The notes: generated by a model from the sequence alone, not told the origin. Counted from the stretch's first letter, positions 44,412 to 54,540 are shown. The stretch is DNA of 64,000 nucleotides from Chryseobacterium defluvii (GCF_003634775.1 NZ_RBXB01000001.1:558001-622000), one strand, 5' to 3'. A program made the numbers and translations.

Positions 44412-45638
44412 ATGCAGAATAAGCTAAAAATCATTAATGATCCGGTTCACGGATTTATCAAAATTCCTTATGAAATTTTATTTGATGTTATTGAACATCC
44501 CTATTTTCAAAGACTGAGAAGAATTTCTCAGACGGGGCTTTTGAACCTGATTTTTCCGGGAGCAACCCATACAAGATTTCATCATGCTTTAGGAGCTATG
44601 CATTTGATGTTTACTGCTTTGGAAACATTAAAACTAAAGGGTGTCGACATTTCAAAAGAAGAGGAGAAAGGCGCGATGTTGGCTATTTTGATGCATGATA
44701 TTGGTCATGGCCCATTCTCTCACGCATTGGAAAGCATGCTGATGGACGATTGGCATCATGAAAACCTGTCATTGTTATTGATGAACAGATTAAATGAGGT
44801 ATTTGAAGGTCAGTTATCAATTGCCATTGAAATGTTTCAGGGGAAATACCACAGGAAATTTTTTAACCAGCTTATTTCCTCCCAATTGGATGTCGACAGA
44901 CTCGATTATCTGAAAAGAGACAGTTTCTTTACAGGGGTTTCGGAAGGAAATATTAATACTCAGAGAATTATCTCCATGATGAATGTTTGCGAGGAAGGAG
45001 AGTTGGTGATTGATGCAAAAGGTATTTATTCCATAGAAAATTTTTTAACAGCCAGAATGTTCATGTATTGGCAGGTGTATTATCATAAGACATCAGCTTT
45101 GGCAGAATTCCTTCTGGTAAAGATTCTGGAAAGAGCCAAATACTTGGTTTCTCAGGGAGTGGAACTTCCGGCAACAGAAAACCTGAAGTATTTCTTGTAC
45201 CGTGGAAAAAGTGCAGCAACAGATGAAGATGTGGAAAGATTCACTCAGATGGATGATAATGACGTGATTCAGGCCATGAAACTATGGCAGAATTCTGATG
45301 ATTTTATCTTGTCTTACTGGTGCCGGTGCGTGATCCAGAGAAACCTGCCAAAAACCATTATTTCTTCCCATCCTTTTGAAAAAGAGTTTATTGAAGAAAA
45401 AATAAAAAAAACTAATGAATTTTTCGGAATTGATAATGGAGGAGAACTGGTACATGAAATCAAGAGAAAACTCCTGCCATATAATACGGAAAAGCAGCCT
45501 ATTTATTTGCTGCAGAAAAATAGCAAAAAGATCAGAATGCATGAATCCGAAGACCAGCTCCTGTCAGGATTAATGGTTAATAAAACGGTGAGGTACATTC
45601 TTACCTATCCTAGAGAACTCTATAAAATTAATTCTTAA
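44412..45638 (+). CDS. HD-domain phosphohydrolase (dGTPase-like)
   Basis: A 408-aa protein starting MQNKLKIINDPVHGFIKIP. The metal site is formed by TRFHHALGAMHL, AILMHDIGHGPFSHALE (HD doublet) and LDVDRLDYLKRDS. The family hydrolyses nucleotides such as dNTPs; the exact substrate is not predictable. Transcribed divergently from the S41 peptidase gene. Confidence 0.88.
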   Translation: MQNKLKIINDPVHGFIKIPYEILFDVIEHPYFQRLRRISQTGLLNLIFPGATHTRFHHALGAMHLMFTALETLKLKGVDISKEEEKGAMLAILMHDIGHGPFSHALESMLMDDWHHENLSLLLMNRLNEVFEGQLSIAIEMFQGKYHRKFFNQLISSQLDVDRLDYLKRDSFFTGVSEGNINTQRIISMMNVCEEGELVIDAKGIYSIENFLTARMFMYWQVYYHKTSALAEFLLVKILERAKYLVSQGVELPATENLKYFLYRGKSAATDEDVERFTQMDDNDVIQAMKLWQNSDDFILSYWCRCVIQRNLPKTIISSHPFEKEFIEEKIKKTNEFFGIDNGGELVHEIKRKLLPYNTEKQPIYLLQKNSKKIRMHESEDQLLSGLMVNKTVRYILTYPRELYKINS

Positions 45639-45695
45639 AGAATATTAAAATTGCAGTCCTGAAACTAAAAAATGTTTGCGAATTATAGAATTTCT

Positions 45696-45703
45696 TATCT
45701 TTG
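45696..45703 (+). promoter_or_regulatory. -7 promoter box of the lpxD operon
   Basis: TATCTTTG, perfect TAnnTTTG, ending 6 nt before ATG 45710. It overlaps the in-frame TTG at 45701. Suggests a leaderless or near-leaderless transcript for lpxD, lpxC-fabZ and lpxA. Confidence 0.65.
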
Positions 45704-45709
45704 CAGAAT

Positions 45710-46741
45710 ATGGAATTTACAGCTTCGCAAATTGCAAGTTTTATAGACGGAAAAATAATAGGTGATGAGAACGCACTTATTACCGGAGTTTCACCAATTG
45801 AAAATGGAGAAACCGGTCATCTTTCTTTTATAGCACAGGACAGATTCTCGCATTTTCTGGATACTTCAAAGTGTTCAGTCCTTATAGTTTCAGAAAAATT
45901 AATAACAAAAGATAGTTATAGTGCAACCATTATTGCCGTAAAAGATGCCTATCTTTCCTTTCAGGTTTTAATGAACCTTTATCAGGAAATGCAAGGCCGA
46001 AGAGAAGGAATTGAAGATGGCTCTTCTATTCATTCCACTGCAGTAATTGGTGAGAAAGTATATATCGGAGCTTTTACCTACGTTTCTGAAAAGGCCAAGA
46101 TTGGAGAAGGAACACAAATCTATCCTCATGTATATATAGGAAAGGGTGTGAAAATAGGCAAAAACTGTAAAATTGACAGTGGCGCAAGGATTTATGATTA
46201 TTGTATTATCGGAGATAATTGTGTTATTCATTCCAATACAGTGGTAGGAGGAGATGGGTTTGGTTTTCAGCCTACACCGGAAGGTTTCAAAAAAATTCCT
46301 CAATTAGGAAATGTGATCATAGAAAATGATGTGGAAATAGGTTCCAATTGTAGCATAGACAGAGCTACCATCGGTTCTACCATTATCGGGAAAGGAACAA
46401 AAATAGATAACCTGATCCAGATTGCCCATAACGTTAAGATTGGACAAAATAATGTGATTGCGGCACAAGCGGGAATCGCAGGATCCACGATTATCGGTAA
46501 CTGGAACCAGATTGGAGGACAAGTCGGTATTGTAGGACATATCAATATTGGTAATCAGGTTAAAATTCAGGCACAGAGTGGTGTGAATAATAATGTTGAG
46601 GACGGAGATGTATTGTATGGATCTCCTGCCATTTCTGCATCAGACTTCCGCAGAAATTATGTTCATTTCAGGAATTTCACAGAAATCGTAAGTAGAATAA
46701 ATAATCTTGAGAATAACTCAAAAGATAAAACTAATGAGTGA
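45710..46741 (+). CDS. lpxD: UDP-3-O-acylglucosamine N-acyltransferase
   Basis: A 343-aa lipid A enzyme. The N-terminal LpxD domain (MEFTASQIASFIDGKIIG...) binds the uridine; the C-terminal left-handed beta-helix has many hexapeptide repeats. The catalytic His lies in IDNLIQIAHNVKIG and the acyl-pocket region in VVGGDGFGFQPT. It adds the second hydroxyacyl chain to UDP-GlcN. First gene of an operon with lpxC-fabZ and lpxA. A second LpxD-like gene lies at 49630. Confidence 0.93.
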   Translation: MEFTASQIASFIDGKIIGDENALITGVSPIENGETGHLSFIAQDRFSHFLDTSKCSVLIVSEKLITKDSYSATIIAVKDAYLSFQVLMNLYQEMQGRREGIEDGSSIHSTAVIGEKVYIGAFTYVSEKAKIGEGTQIYPHVYIGKGVKIGKNCKIDSGARIYDYCIIGDNCVIHSNTVVGGDGFGFQPTPEGFKKIPQLGNVIIENDVEIGSNCSIDRATIGSTIIGKGTKIDNLIQIAHNVKIGQNNVIAAQAGIAGSTIIGNWNQIGGQVGIVGHINIGNQVKIQAQSGVNNNVEDGDVLYGSPAISASDFRRNYVHFRNFTEIVSRINNLENNSKDKTNE

Positions 46742-48131
46742 TATGCAAAAAACAGTCCGTGAAGAAGTAACGCTTTCCGGAATTGGTCTTCATACGGGTA
46801 AAGAAGTAAAACTTACCATTAAACCTGCAAAAGAAAATACAGGTTTTGTATTCGTAAGAACAGATTTAGAGGGACACCCTCAGGTAGAAGCGGATGTAAA
46901 TTATGTGGTGGCCACTGAAAGAGGTACAACATTAGAGAAATTAGGAGTAAAAATTACTACCTGTGAGCACCTTCTCGCTGCATTGGTAGGTTGCGACATA
47001 GATAATGCCGTTCTTGAAATGGATGCTTCAGAACCTCCAATTTTAGACGGATCTTCCAAATTTTTTGTGGAAGCTATCGAAAGTGTGGGCGTAGTAGAAC
47101 AGAATATTGCCAGAGAATATCTTGTAGTAAAAGAAGTTCTGAACTATGTAGACCCTGCAACAGGATCAGAAATTACCATTATTCCTTCGGATACTTACGA
47201 AATCACTACCATGGTAGATTTTGGGACTAAAGTGTTAGGAACCCAAAATGCAACCATGAAAAATATATCTGATTTTAAAGAAGAAATCTCATCTGCAAGA
47301 ACTTTCAGTTTCTTACATGAATTGGAAATGCTTTTGGATCACGGATTGATCAAAGGAGGGGATATTTCTAATGCCATCGTATATGTAGACAAAGATTTAA
47401 CTCCGGATACTACAGAAAAACTAAAGAAAGCATTTGGCAAAGACCATGTTGCGATCAGACCCAATGGAATTCTAGATAATCTTACTTTAAATTATCCTAA
47501 TGAAGCTGCAAGACACAAATTATTAGATGTAATTGGTGATTTGGCTTTGGCAGGAGTGAAAATAAAAGGAAAAGTTATTGCCAATAAACCGGGACATTAT
47601 GTAAATACTCAGTTTGCCAAGAAGCTGAACCGTCAGTGGAAACTACAGAAAAAGAAAAATGTACCTGATTTTGATTTAACGAAAGAACCTGTTTTTGATA
47701 TCAACGGAATTATGCGTCTTATGCCGCACAGACCACCGTTTTTATTAATCGATAAAATTCTTGAATTATCAGATTCTCATGTGGTAGGATTGAAAAATGT
47801 AACAATGAACGAACCGTTCTTTGTAGGACATTTTCCTAAAGAACCGGTGATGCCCGGAGTTTTACAGGTGGAAGCTTTAGCTCAGACAGGAGGAATTTTG
47901 GTATTGGCAAGCGTTCCGGATCCTGAAAATTACTCGACGTATTTTATTAAAATCGATAAAGTAAAATTCAAAAGAAAAGTAGTTCCGGGAGATACCATCA
48001 TTTTCAAAATCGAATTGATTGAGCCTATTAGAAGAGGTATTGTACATATGCAGGGATATGGATATGTAGGAGATGCAGTGGCTGTAGAAGCAGAGCTGAT
48101 GGCCCAAGTAGCAAAAAATAAAGTTGATTAA
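46734..48131 (+). CDS. lpxC-fabZ: LpxC-FabZ fusion: UDP-3-O-acyl-GlcNAc deacetylase / 3-hydroxyacyl-ACP dehydratase
   Basis: A 465-aa bifunctional protein, the fusion typical of Bacteroidetes. The LpxC half has EEVTLSGIGLHTGKEV, the zinc-ligand block TTCEHLLAALVGCD, and ASEPPILDGSS. The FabZ half begins at about residue 315 with IMRLMPHRPPFLLIDKI and contains VGHFPKEPVMPGVLQVEALAQ. ATG 46734 is used (upstream in-frame 46707 lies within lpxD); ATG 46743 is possible. It overlaps the lpxD end by 8 bp. Confidence 0.95.
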   Translation: MSDMQKTVREEVTLSGIGLHTGKEVKLTIKPAKENTGFVFVRTDLEGHPQVEADVNYVVATERGTTLEKLGVKITTCEHLLAALVGCDIDNAVLEMDASEPPILDGSSKFFVEAIESVGVVEQNIAREYLVVKEVLNYVDPATGSEITIIPSDTYEITTMVDFGTKVLGTQNATMKNISDFKEEISSARTFSFLHELEMLLDHGLIKGGDISNAIVYVDKDLTPDTTEKLKKAFGKDHVAIRPNGILDNLTLNYPNEAARHKLLDVIGDLALAGVKIKGKVIANKPGHYVNTQFAKKLNRQWKLQKKKNVPDFDLTKEPVFDINGIMRLMPHRPPFLLIDKILELSDSHVVGLKNVTMNEPFFVGHFPKEPVMPGVLQVEALAQTGGILVLASVPDPENYSTYFIKIDKVKFKRKVVPGDTIIFKIELIEPIRRGIVHMQGYGYVGDAVAVEAELMAQVAKNKVD

Positions 48132-48920
48132 ATGATTCATCAATTAGCCGCCGTAGATAAACGTGCGAAAATCAGCAAAAATGTTATTGTAGAACCTTTT
48201 ACTACAATTGCAGGAGATGTGGAAATCGGAGAAGGAACCTGGATCGGTCCCAACGTAACCATTATGGATGGGGCAAGAATAGGTAAAAACTGCAGAATTT
48301 TCCCGGGAACAGTAATCTCTGCAATTCCACAGGATCTGAAATTTGATGGCGAAGATACTCAGGTCATTATTGGCGATGAAACAACGATCAGAGAATGTGT
48401 AACTGTAAACAGAGGAACAAAAGCGCTGGGTTATACCAAAATTGGCAAAAATTGCCTGATCATGGCCACTTCCCATATTGCTCACGACTGCGTTATCGGT
48501 GATCATGTAATCATTGTAAACGGTTGCGGTATTGCAGGTCATGTGGAAATCGGTGATTATACTGTAATGGGTGGTCTTAGTGCCGTTCATCAATTTGGAA
48601 AAATCGGAAAACACGTAATGATTTCCGGAGGTACATTGGTGAGAAAAGACATTCCGCCTTATGTAAAAGTGGCTAGAGAGCCGATGTCTTATGCAGGAAT
48701 CAATTCGGTAGGATTGAGGAGAAGAGGGTTTACCAATGAAAAAATCTTCGAGATCCAGAAAATCTACAGGGCTATTTTCCAGATGAAAATGAATGTTTCC
48801 CAGGCGATTTCGTATATTGAAAAAGAAATGCTTCCAACCGCTGAAAGAGATGAAATCCTTCAGTTCATTCAAAACTCTCCAAGAGGTATCGTGAAAGGAT
48901 ACGGAACAGGAAAAGAATAA
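48132..48920 (+). CDS. lpxA: Acyl-ACP--UDP-GlcNAc O-acyltransferase
   Basis: A 262-aa left-handed beta-helix enzyme, the first step of lipid A synthesis. IHQLAAVDKRAKISKN, CVTVNRGTK, the catalytic His in MATSHIAHDCVIGDH, and SYAGINSVGLRRRGF are diagnostic. Its ATG follows the lpxC-fabZ stop directly. Confidence 0.95.
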   Translation: MIHQLAAVDKRAKISKNVIVEPFTTIAGDVEIGEGTWIGPNVTIMDGARIGKNCRIFPGTVISAIPQDLKFDGEDTQVIIGDETTIRECVTVNRGTKALGYTKIGKNCLIMATSHIAHDCVIGDHVIIVNGCGIAGHVEIGDYTVMGGLSAVHQFGKIGKHVMISGGTLVRKDIPPYVKVAREPMSYAGINSVGLRRRGFTNEKIFEIQKIYRAIFQMKMNVSQAISYIEKEMLPTAERDEILQFIQNSPRGIVKGYGTGKE

Positions 48921-48995
48921 CCGTAACAGCTAAAAGGCTAATTTGTGGTTTGTCTTTACAAATAAACAAGTAATAATAAAAGATAATATATATTA

Positions 48996-49562
48996 ATGGC
49001 AACAAGTAACGATATCAGAAAAGGACTTTGTATTGAGTACAGTAATGATATTTATAAAGTAATCGAGTTCCTTCACGTAAAACCAGGAAAAGGACCGGCT
49101 TTCGTAAGAACAAAACTAAAATCAGTAACTAACGGAAAAGTAATTGATAATACATTCTCTGCCGGTCACAAAATTGACGAGGTAAAAGTGATCACAAGAA
49201 AATACCAATATCTTTATGATGATGAGAATGGTTTTCACTTCATGAATAACGATGACTTCTCTCAATTGTATCTTAACAAAGAAATGATTGAAAACTCTCA
49301 GTTTATGAAAGCAGGAGAAGAAGTTACGATCATTCTGAAAGAAGTTGACGAAACTCCGCTTTCTGCAGAACTTCCACAGTCAGTGTACTTAGATGTTATT
49401 GAAGCTGATCCGGGAGTAAAAGGAAACACTGCTACCAACGCTCTTAAAAATGCAATTGTAGAAACAGGGGCAAGAGTAATGGTACCTTTGTTCATTGAAC
49501 CGGGAGACAAAATCAAAGTAAGCACAGAAGATGGTTCTTACTTAGAAAGAGTAAAAGAATAA
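48996..49562 (+). CDS. efp: Translation elongation factor P
   Basis: A 188-aa three-domain factor that rescues ribosomes stalled at polyproline. The tip loop is HVKPGKGPAFVRTKLK with Lys32 at the position that is modified in E. coli; an enzyme for modification is not in the window. The C-terminal signature GARVMVPLFIEPGDKIKVSTEDGSY is intact. Confidence 0.95.
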   Translation: MATSNDIRKGLCIEYSNDIYKVIEFLHVKPGKGPAFVRTKLKSVTNGKVIDNTFSAGHKIDEVKVITRKYQYLYDDENGFHFMNNDDFSQLYLNKEMIENSQFMKAGEEVTIILKEVDETPLSAELPQSVYLDVIEADPGVKGNTATNALKNAIVETGARVMVPLFIEPGDKIKVSTEDGSYLERVKE

Positions 49563-49577
49563 ACTATAATTTACAAC

Positions 49578-49612
49578 AATTCGGTTTGCCTCTGCATTCC
49601 GAATTTTGTTTT
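49578..49612 (+). terminator. Probable terminator of efp
   Basis: Arms AATTCGG (49578-49584) and CCGAATT (49599-49605) with a 14-nt loop, then TTGTTTT. Weak but in the right place. Confidence 0.5.
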
Positions 49613-49629
49613 ATAAGACAACCAATGTT

Positions 49630-50532
49630 ATGAGATTCCATTCTCCACAAAAACTTAAAACTATTGCAGATTTAGTAGGAGCAAAGTTTATTGGGCCTGA
49701 AGACTTCGAAGTATTGGGGACCAATGAGATTCATATGGTGCAACAAGGCGAAATAGTGTTTGTTAACCATCCGAAATATTATGATAAAGCCTTAAACTCT
49801 GCAGCAACTATTATTTTAATTGATAAAGAAGTTGAATGTCCGGAAGGAAAAGCACTCCTGGTTTCAGAAGATCCTTTCAGGGATTTCAATAGAATCAATA
49901 CACATTTTACCAGAATATATAACTTCACGGAAGAGCTTCACGATGTTGAAATTGGTGAAGGCACTAAGATCCATCATTCCGCTGTCATTGGAAACAACGT
50001 GAAAATTGGGAAAAATACTCTTATTTTCCCCAATGTTGTCATAGGAGACAGAACTGAGATCGGGGACCATGTCATTATTCAATCCGGAACCGTACTTGGA
50101 GGAGATGCATTCTATTACCGTAAACTGAATGGCAATTTCGACCGCCTTATTTCCGTAGGAAATGTGGTGATTGAAAATAATGTGGAAATTGGAAATAACT
50201 GTACCATCGACAGAGGAGTGACGGCCTCTACGGTGATCGGAGAAGGTTCTGTTTTGGATAATCAGATTCAGATAGGCCATGATACGGTAATCGGTAAAAA
50301 ATGTTTAATTGCTTCACAGGTGGGAATTGCAGGGTGTTGTGTGATAGGCGATGAGGTTACACTTTGGGGACAGGTGGGTATCGCTTCCGGTAACAAAATT
50401 GAAGGCGGGTCCGTAATATTAGGGAAGACGGGAGTCAACAGAGACCTTGAAAAAGGGACGTATATCGGGATGTTTGCAGAAGATTTTAAAACCTATTTGA
50501 AAAAAGAAGTAAAGCTGAGAAATCTCAAATAA
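49630..50532 (+). CDS. Second LpxD-like N-acyltransferase
   Basis: A 300-aa left-handed beta-helix acyltransferase. ATG 49630 ([15 protein letters not shown]) is preferred to the TTG at 49606, which falls in the efp terminator. It keeps the LpxD N-terminal domain, the catalytic His in [14 protein letters not shown] and [11 protein letters not shown] as acyl pocket. It differs strongly from the lpxD at 45710, so it may use another acyl chain or substrate. Paired LpxD genes are known in Bacteroidetes; the division of work is unclear. Confidence 0.85.
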   Translation: MRFHSPQKLKTIADLVGAKFIGPEDFEVLGTNEIHMVQQGEIVFVNHPKYYDKALNSAATIILIDKEVECPEGKALLVSEDPFRDFNRINTHFTRIYNFTEELHDVEIGEGTKIHHSAVIGNNVKIGKNTLIFPNVVIGDRTEIGDHVIIQSGTVLGGDAFYYRKLNGNFDRLISVGNVVIENNVEIGNNCTIDRGVTASTVIGEGSVLDNQIQIGHDTVIGKKCLIASQVGIAGCCVIGDEVTLWGQVGIASGNKIEGGSVILGKTGVNRDLEKGTYIGMFAEDFKTYLKKEVKLRNLK

Positions 50533-50571
50533 ACAAATTCAAAGTTTTATCTGAAATCAAAGAAAAATAAG

Positions 50572-50579
50572 TAAATTTG
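50572..50579 (+). promoter_or_regulatory. -7 promoter box of sucD
   Basis: TAAATTTG, perfect TAnnTTTG, 43 nt before ATG 50623. Confidence 0.6.
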
Positions 50580-50622
50580 TGAGCATTAATAAATTCATTA
50601 AATAAATTTAAATAACAATAAA

Positions 50623-51495
50623 ATGTCAATTTTAGTAAACAAAGATTCTAAAGTAATTGTACAAGGATTTACAGGGAACGAAGGTACTTTCCATGCAGGT
50701 CAGATGATTGAATACGGAACCAACGTAGTAGGTGGTGTTACTCCGGGAAAAGGAGGTAGCGAGCACTTAGGAAAACCGGTATTTAATACAGTTGCTGACG
50801 CTGTTGAAAAAGCAGGAGCTAACGTAAGCATCATCTTCGTACCGCCTGCATTCGCTGCAGATGCGATTATGGAAGCTGCAGAAGCAGGAATTAAAGTAAT
50901 TGTATGTATTACTGAAGGTATTCCGGTAGCAGACATGGTAAAAGTAAAATCTTATATCGCTGACAGAGACTGCAGATTAATCGGTCCGAACTGCCCTGGA
51001 ATCATTACTTCTGAAGAAGCTAAAATTGGTATTATGCCTGGTTTCGTTTTCAAAAAAGGAAAAGTAGGTATCGTGTCAAAATCAGGTACTTTAACGTATG
51101 AAGCTGCTGATCAGGTAGTAAGAGCAGGTTTCGGTATCTCTACTGCGATCGGTATTGGTGGTGACCCAATCATTGGTACTACAACCAGAGAAGCTTTGGA
51201 ATTGTTCATCAACGATCCGGAAACAGAAGCTGTTGTAATGATCGGTGAGATCGGGGGCGGATTAGAAGCTGAAGCTGCAAGATGGTATAAAGCTAGTGGA
51301 TCTACTAAACCGGTTGTAGGGTTCATCGCCGGGCAAACTGCTCCTAAAGGAAGAACTATGGGGCACGCAGGTGCTATCGTAGGAGGTGCTGAAGATACAG
51401 CTCAGGCAAAAATGGAGATCATGAGAGAAAACGGTATTAACGTTGTAGATTCTCCAGCTGACATCGGTGCAACTGTTGCAAAAGTTTTAGGATAA
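50623..51495 (+). CDS. sucD: Succinyl-CoA synthetase alpha subunit
   Basis: A 290-aa CoA-binding/ligase subunit of the TCA cycle. [36 protein letters not shown] and the phospho-His site [11 protein letters not shown] (His248) are present. The beta subunit gene sucC is not adjacent. Confidence 0.97.
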   Translation: MSILVNKDSKVIVQGFTGNEGTFHAGQMIEYGTNVVGGVTPGKGGSEHLGKPVFNTVADAVEKAGANVSIIFVPPAFAADAIMEAAEAGIKVIVCITEGIPVADMVKVKSYIADRDCRLIGPNCPGIITSEEAKIGIMPGFVFKKGKVGIVSKSGTLTYEAADQVVRAGFGISTAIGIGGDPIIGTTTREALELFINDPETEAVVMIGEIGGGLEAEAARWYKASGSTKPVVGFIAGQTAPKGRTMGHAGAIVGGAEDTAQAKMEIMRENGINVVDSPADIGATVAKVLG

Positions 51496-51515
51496 AATAA
51501 TTCAAAACCAACGAT

Positions 51516-52184
51516 ATGAAAAAAATTTTATTAACCTCCGCTTTGGCTCTTTCCACATTATCATTCGCGCAGATTGATTTTAGCAGCACAAGGTTCGGTA
51601 TAACGGCCGGAGGTAATTATTCCCGAGTAAAAAATGCTCATAATCCTTCAGGGCCAAGATTTGCCTTCCACGGAGGAGCATTAGCTTTAATTCCACTGGG
51701 AAGTGATAACCAGTTTTATCTGCAACCGGAAGTATTGTATTATGGAGCGGGAGAAACAGGAAAGGATAAAGATGCTAAAAACGTTGATGGTTATGATGCA
51801 GTATATGCCAATAACTATTTAAGCGTACCTGTTTATTTCAAAGGCTATTTTTCAGAAGCTGAATCTGAGTTTTTTGGAATGGCGGGGCCAAGATTTAACT
51901 TCCTGTTGAGTCAGAATGTTAAAAATGCTCCTGCATCAAGACCTTACTATGATCCTGATGTAGTTGATCCCACCCAACCGGAAGTTAGCGGAAAAGCGGC
52001 AAGCTTTAACTTTGCTATCGGCATCGGTGTAGGATATAGCTACAAGAGACAATTAGAAGTTGCTCTTAAATACGATTTTGGAGTATCTAATACGTATCCT
52101 GATCTTTCAAAAGAAAAAGGAGGAACTTCAAAAGGTAAATCCGAACAGGTTATCGGGCTAAGCGTAAGCTACATTTTCCAATAG
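51516..52184 (+). CDS. Outer-membrane beta-barrel protein (PorT-like family)
   Basis: A 222-aa secreted protein: signal peptide (ILLTSALALSTLSFAQ), then alternating beta strands such as RFGITAGGNYSRVKN, QFYLQPEVLYYG, NNYLSVPVYFKGYF and a final strand VIGLSVSYIFQ ending in an aromatic residue, as barrels do. Typical of the outer-membrane beta-barrel domain group of Bacteroidetes. Function unknown; it is 20 bp after sucD and may be read through from it. Confidence 0.8.
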   Translation: MKKILLTSALALSTLSFAQIDFSSTRFGITAGGNYSRVKNAHNPSGPRFAFHGGALALIPLGSDNQFYLQPEVLYYGAGETGKDKDAKNVDGYDAVYANNYLSVPVYFKGYFSEAESEFFGMAGPRFNFLLSQNVKNAPASRPYYDPDVVDPTQPEVSGKAASFNFAIGIGVGYSYKRQLEVALKYDFGVSNTYPDLSKEKGGTSKGKSEQVIGLSVSYIFQ

Positions 52185-52208
52185 AATATTTTTATTCAGT
52201 ATACAAAA

Positions 52209-52236
52209 AATCTCGGGAATTTCCCGGGATTTTTAT
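52209..52236 (+). terminator. Rho-independent terminator after the barrel gene
   Basis: Arms AATCTCGGGAA (52209-52219) and TTCCCGGGATT (52221-52231) with one G-U pair, followed by T residues. It also lies just after the end of the convergent permease gene. Confidence 0.8.
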
Positions 52237-52254
52237 TATTATATATGATTGACC

Positions 52255-53565
52255 TTATCCTCTGATCCATTTCCAAAGCTCCTTCATCGTGGCTTTATTT
52301 CCATACATCAGAATCCCCACTCTGTAGATCTTACCCGCCAGGAATATCATGAAAACTGTTGTTCCCAACAGAAGCACTATAGACAGAACCAGTTGCCACA
52401 CAGGAACACCGAAAGGAATCCTTGCAATCATCGCAACAGGTGAAGTAAAGGGAATAATTGAAAGCCAGAAACCTAAAGGACCGTCCGGATTATTCATTAA
52501 AGAAAAACTCCCATACATTCCTAACGTTAGAGGTAAAATGGCAAATAAAGTAAATTGTTGGGTTTCTGTCTCATTATCTACTGCAGAGCCAATGGCTGCA
52601 TAAATGGAACTGTAAAATATGTATCCTAATAAAAAGTAAATGATAAATACAAAAATGATCAGCGGGAAGTTAAGCTCCAGCAGGCTGTGAGAAATCTGTG
52701 TGGCAATCTGGGCAATGTCCAGTTTACTCATCAGTTCCTCATTTCCCCCCGGAATATTCTTTTGAATGGATGAAAAGCCTGTATTTAGGATCAATGCTCC
52801 AATGACAGACATCGTGATCCAGATGATAAACTGAGTTAAAGCAACCATCGTTACCCCCAGAATTTTTCCCATCATCAGTTCAAAAGGCTTTACGGAAGAA
52901 ATAATGATCTCAACCACTCTGTTGTTTTTCTCCTCCAGAACACTTCTCATTACCCTTACTCCATAAATAATGATGAACATAAACGTCACATACATCAGAA
53001 CCATGCTTAAACCGGTTTTTACCCCAAAAGCAAGATCGGAATCCTCTTTATTATTCTCAGAAACGTTGATGGTTTTTAACGTGAAATGTTGATCCAGATT
53101 ATTAAGCTCAGTTTCAGCAATACCCAGTTGCTTCATCTTTTCTTTTTTAATCACATTGGTGATGTCGGAAACAATACGTTGCTTGGTATCAAACCCTATT
53201 TTGCTATTGACGACGAGCCTGGTATTTTTTTCCAGCTCGTCATAATTATGATTTTTAAGCTCCGGCAGAATAAGAATTCCGTTTAAGGACTCGTCATTCT
53301 TTAAAGTATTGATTTTAGCGTTTTCATTGGCATCAGAAATAAAAACATAATTAAGCTGATCATCTGATTTCATCTGACCTTTAAAAAGCCCGCTTTTATC
53401 AACAACCTGGATAACATTGTGAGATTCGTTGGCTTTAAACATTAAGCCGATAACTGCTCCAAAAGCAACAATCATCAACGGGGCCAATAACGTTAATATA
53501 ATGAAGGATCTCTTCTTAACCTGAGTAAGAAACTCCCTTTTTGTAATAAGAAAAATATTATTCAT
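52255..53565 (-). CDS. ABC transporter permease, NatB-like
   Basis: A 436-aa ABC-2 type permease. One N-terminal helix (FIILTLLAPLMIVAFGAVIG) is followed by a periplasmic domain of about 150 residues and then about six helices; RSVLEEKNNRVVEIIISSVKPFELMMGKILG is the conserved cytoplasmic motif. It pairs with the ATPase gene 2 bp upstream. In NatAB systems the role is sodium or drug export; substrate here unknown. Confidence 0.87.
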   Translation of the reverse strand: MNNIFLITKREFLTQVKKRSFIILTLLAPLMIVAFGAVIGLMFKANESHNVIQVVDKSGLFKGQMKSDDQLNYVFISDANENAKINTLKNDESLNGILILPELKNHNYDELEKNTRLVVNSKIGFDTKQRIVSDITNVIKKEKMKQLGIAETELNNLDQHFTLKTINVSENNKEDSDLAFGVKTGLSMVLMYVTFMFIIIYGVRVMRSVLEEKNNRVVEIIISSVKPFELMMGKILGVTMVALTQFIIWITMSVIGALILNTGFSSIQKNIPGGNEELMSKLDIAQIATQISHSLLELNFPLIIFVFIIYFLLGYIFYSSIYAAIGSAVDNETETQQFTLFAILPLTLGMYGSFSLMNNPDGPLGFWLSIIPFTSPVAMIARIPFGVPVWQLVLSIVLLLGTTVFMIFLAGKIYRVGILMYGNKATMKELWKWIRG

Positions 53566-53567
53566 AA

Positions 53568-54479
53568 TTAAGAATGATTACTTACAGCATTAATAAACAC
53601 TTCATTCATACTCGGAATTTTTTCATCGAATGACCTTACCTTTCCGACATGCACCAAATCTAAAAGAACACTGTTCTGATTTCCGGTACTTTTAAGGTCA
53701 AAAGAAGTCAGATTATTCTTATGAGAAAAATTGGAAATTTCATATTTATTTTTAAAAATATCCAAATGTTGTTCATCTACCTCCGAAAGAGTAATCCCGA
53801 AAATATTTTTCTTGAATTTCTCTCTTACATCAAACACCCTTCCATCAATAATTTTCTTGGAATTATTAATTAAAGCCACATAATCACACATTTCTTCCAC
53901 ACTTTCCATTCTGTGAGTGGAGAGGATAATAGTAGTTCCGTTATTTTTAAGGTCGATGATCTGATCTTTGATCAAATTGGCATTCACCGGGTCAAAACCT
54001 GAAAAAGGCTCATCCAGTATCAAAAGATGAGGTCTGTGCAAAACCGTTACCACAAACTGAATTTTCTGAGCCATTCCTTTAGAAAGTTCAGAAAGCTTTT
54101 TCTTCCACCATTGATCGATATTCAGCTTTTCAAACCATTTTTTGGCTTCATTCAGGGCGTCATTTTTACTCATCCCTTTCAGTTCTCCAAAATAAAGGAT
54201 CTGGTCACCTACGCTCATGTTTTTATAAAGCCCTCTTTCTTCAGGCATATAGCCGATATCTTTAATATGATGTGGACTAAGTTTATCCCCATTAATAAAA
54301 ACATTTCCGGAATCCGCCTGAGTAATTTGATTGATGATACGGATGAATGAAGTTTTTCCTGCTCCGTTGGGTCCTAAAAGCCCGTAAATACTCCCTTTGG
54401 GCACATGTATACTGAAGTCATCCAATGCTACTTTTTTCCCTGCATTGTAGGTTTTAGTAATATGTTCAGCTTTTAACAT
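53568..54479 (-). CDS. ABC transporter ATP-binding protein, NatA-like
   Basis: A 303-aa ATPase. Walker A GLLGPNGAGKTSFIR, signature LSKGMAQKIQFVV and Walker B LLILDEPFSGFDPVNA, H-loop LSTHRME. The signature has LSKGM rather than LSGGQ, common in this DrrA/NatA group. A C-terminal domain of about 80 residues follows (DUF4162-type position). Operon with the NatB-like permease. Confidence 0.9.
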   Translation of the reverse strand: MLKAEHITKTYNAGKKVALDDFSIHVPKGSIYGLLGPNGAGKTSFIRIINQITQADSGNVFINGDKLSPHHIKDIGYMPEERGLYKNMSVGDQILYFGELKGMSKNDALNEAKKWFEKLNIDQWWKKKLSELSKGMAQKIQFVVTVLHRPHLLILDEPFSGFDPVNANLIKDQIIDLKNNGTTIILSTHRMESVEEMCDYVALINNSKKIIDGRVFDVREKFKKNIFGITLSEVDEQHLDIFKNKYEISNFSHKNNLTSFDLKSTGNQNSVLLDLVHVGKVRSFDEKIPSMNEVFINAVSNHS

Positions 54480-54540
54480 TAAGTTACTTTTCTGTAATTA
54501 GTATAAAAATATCCCGAAAGTTACGGAATAATGAAACAGA

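Noticed and set aside
48144..48872. 242-aa open frame on the minus strand
   Set aside because: It lies wholly antisense to lpxA, whose catalytic motifs are intact; the translated sequence has no recognisable domain.
49864..50280. 138-aa minus-strand open frame
   Set aside because: Antisense to the second LpxD-like gene; arises from the repetitive hexapeptide coding pattern.
54027..54350. 107-aa plus-strand open frame
   Set aside because: Antisense to the NatA-like ATPase, whose Walker and signature motifs are in the minus-strand frame.
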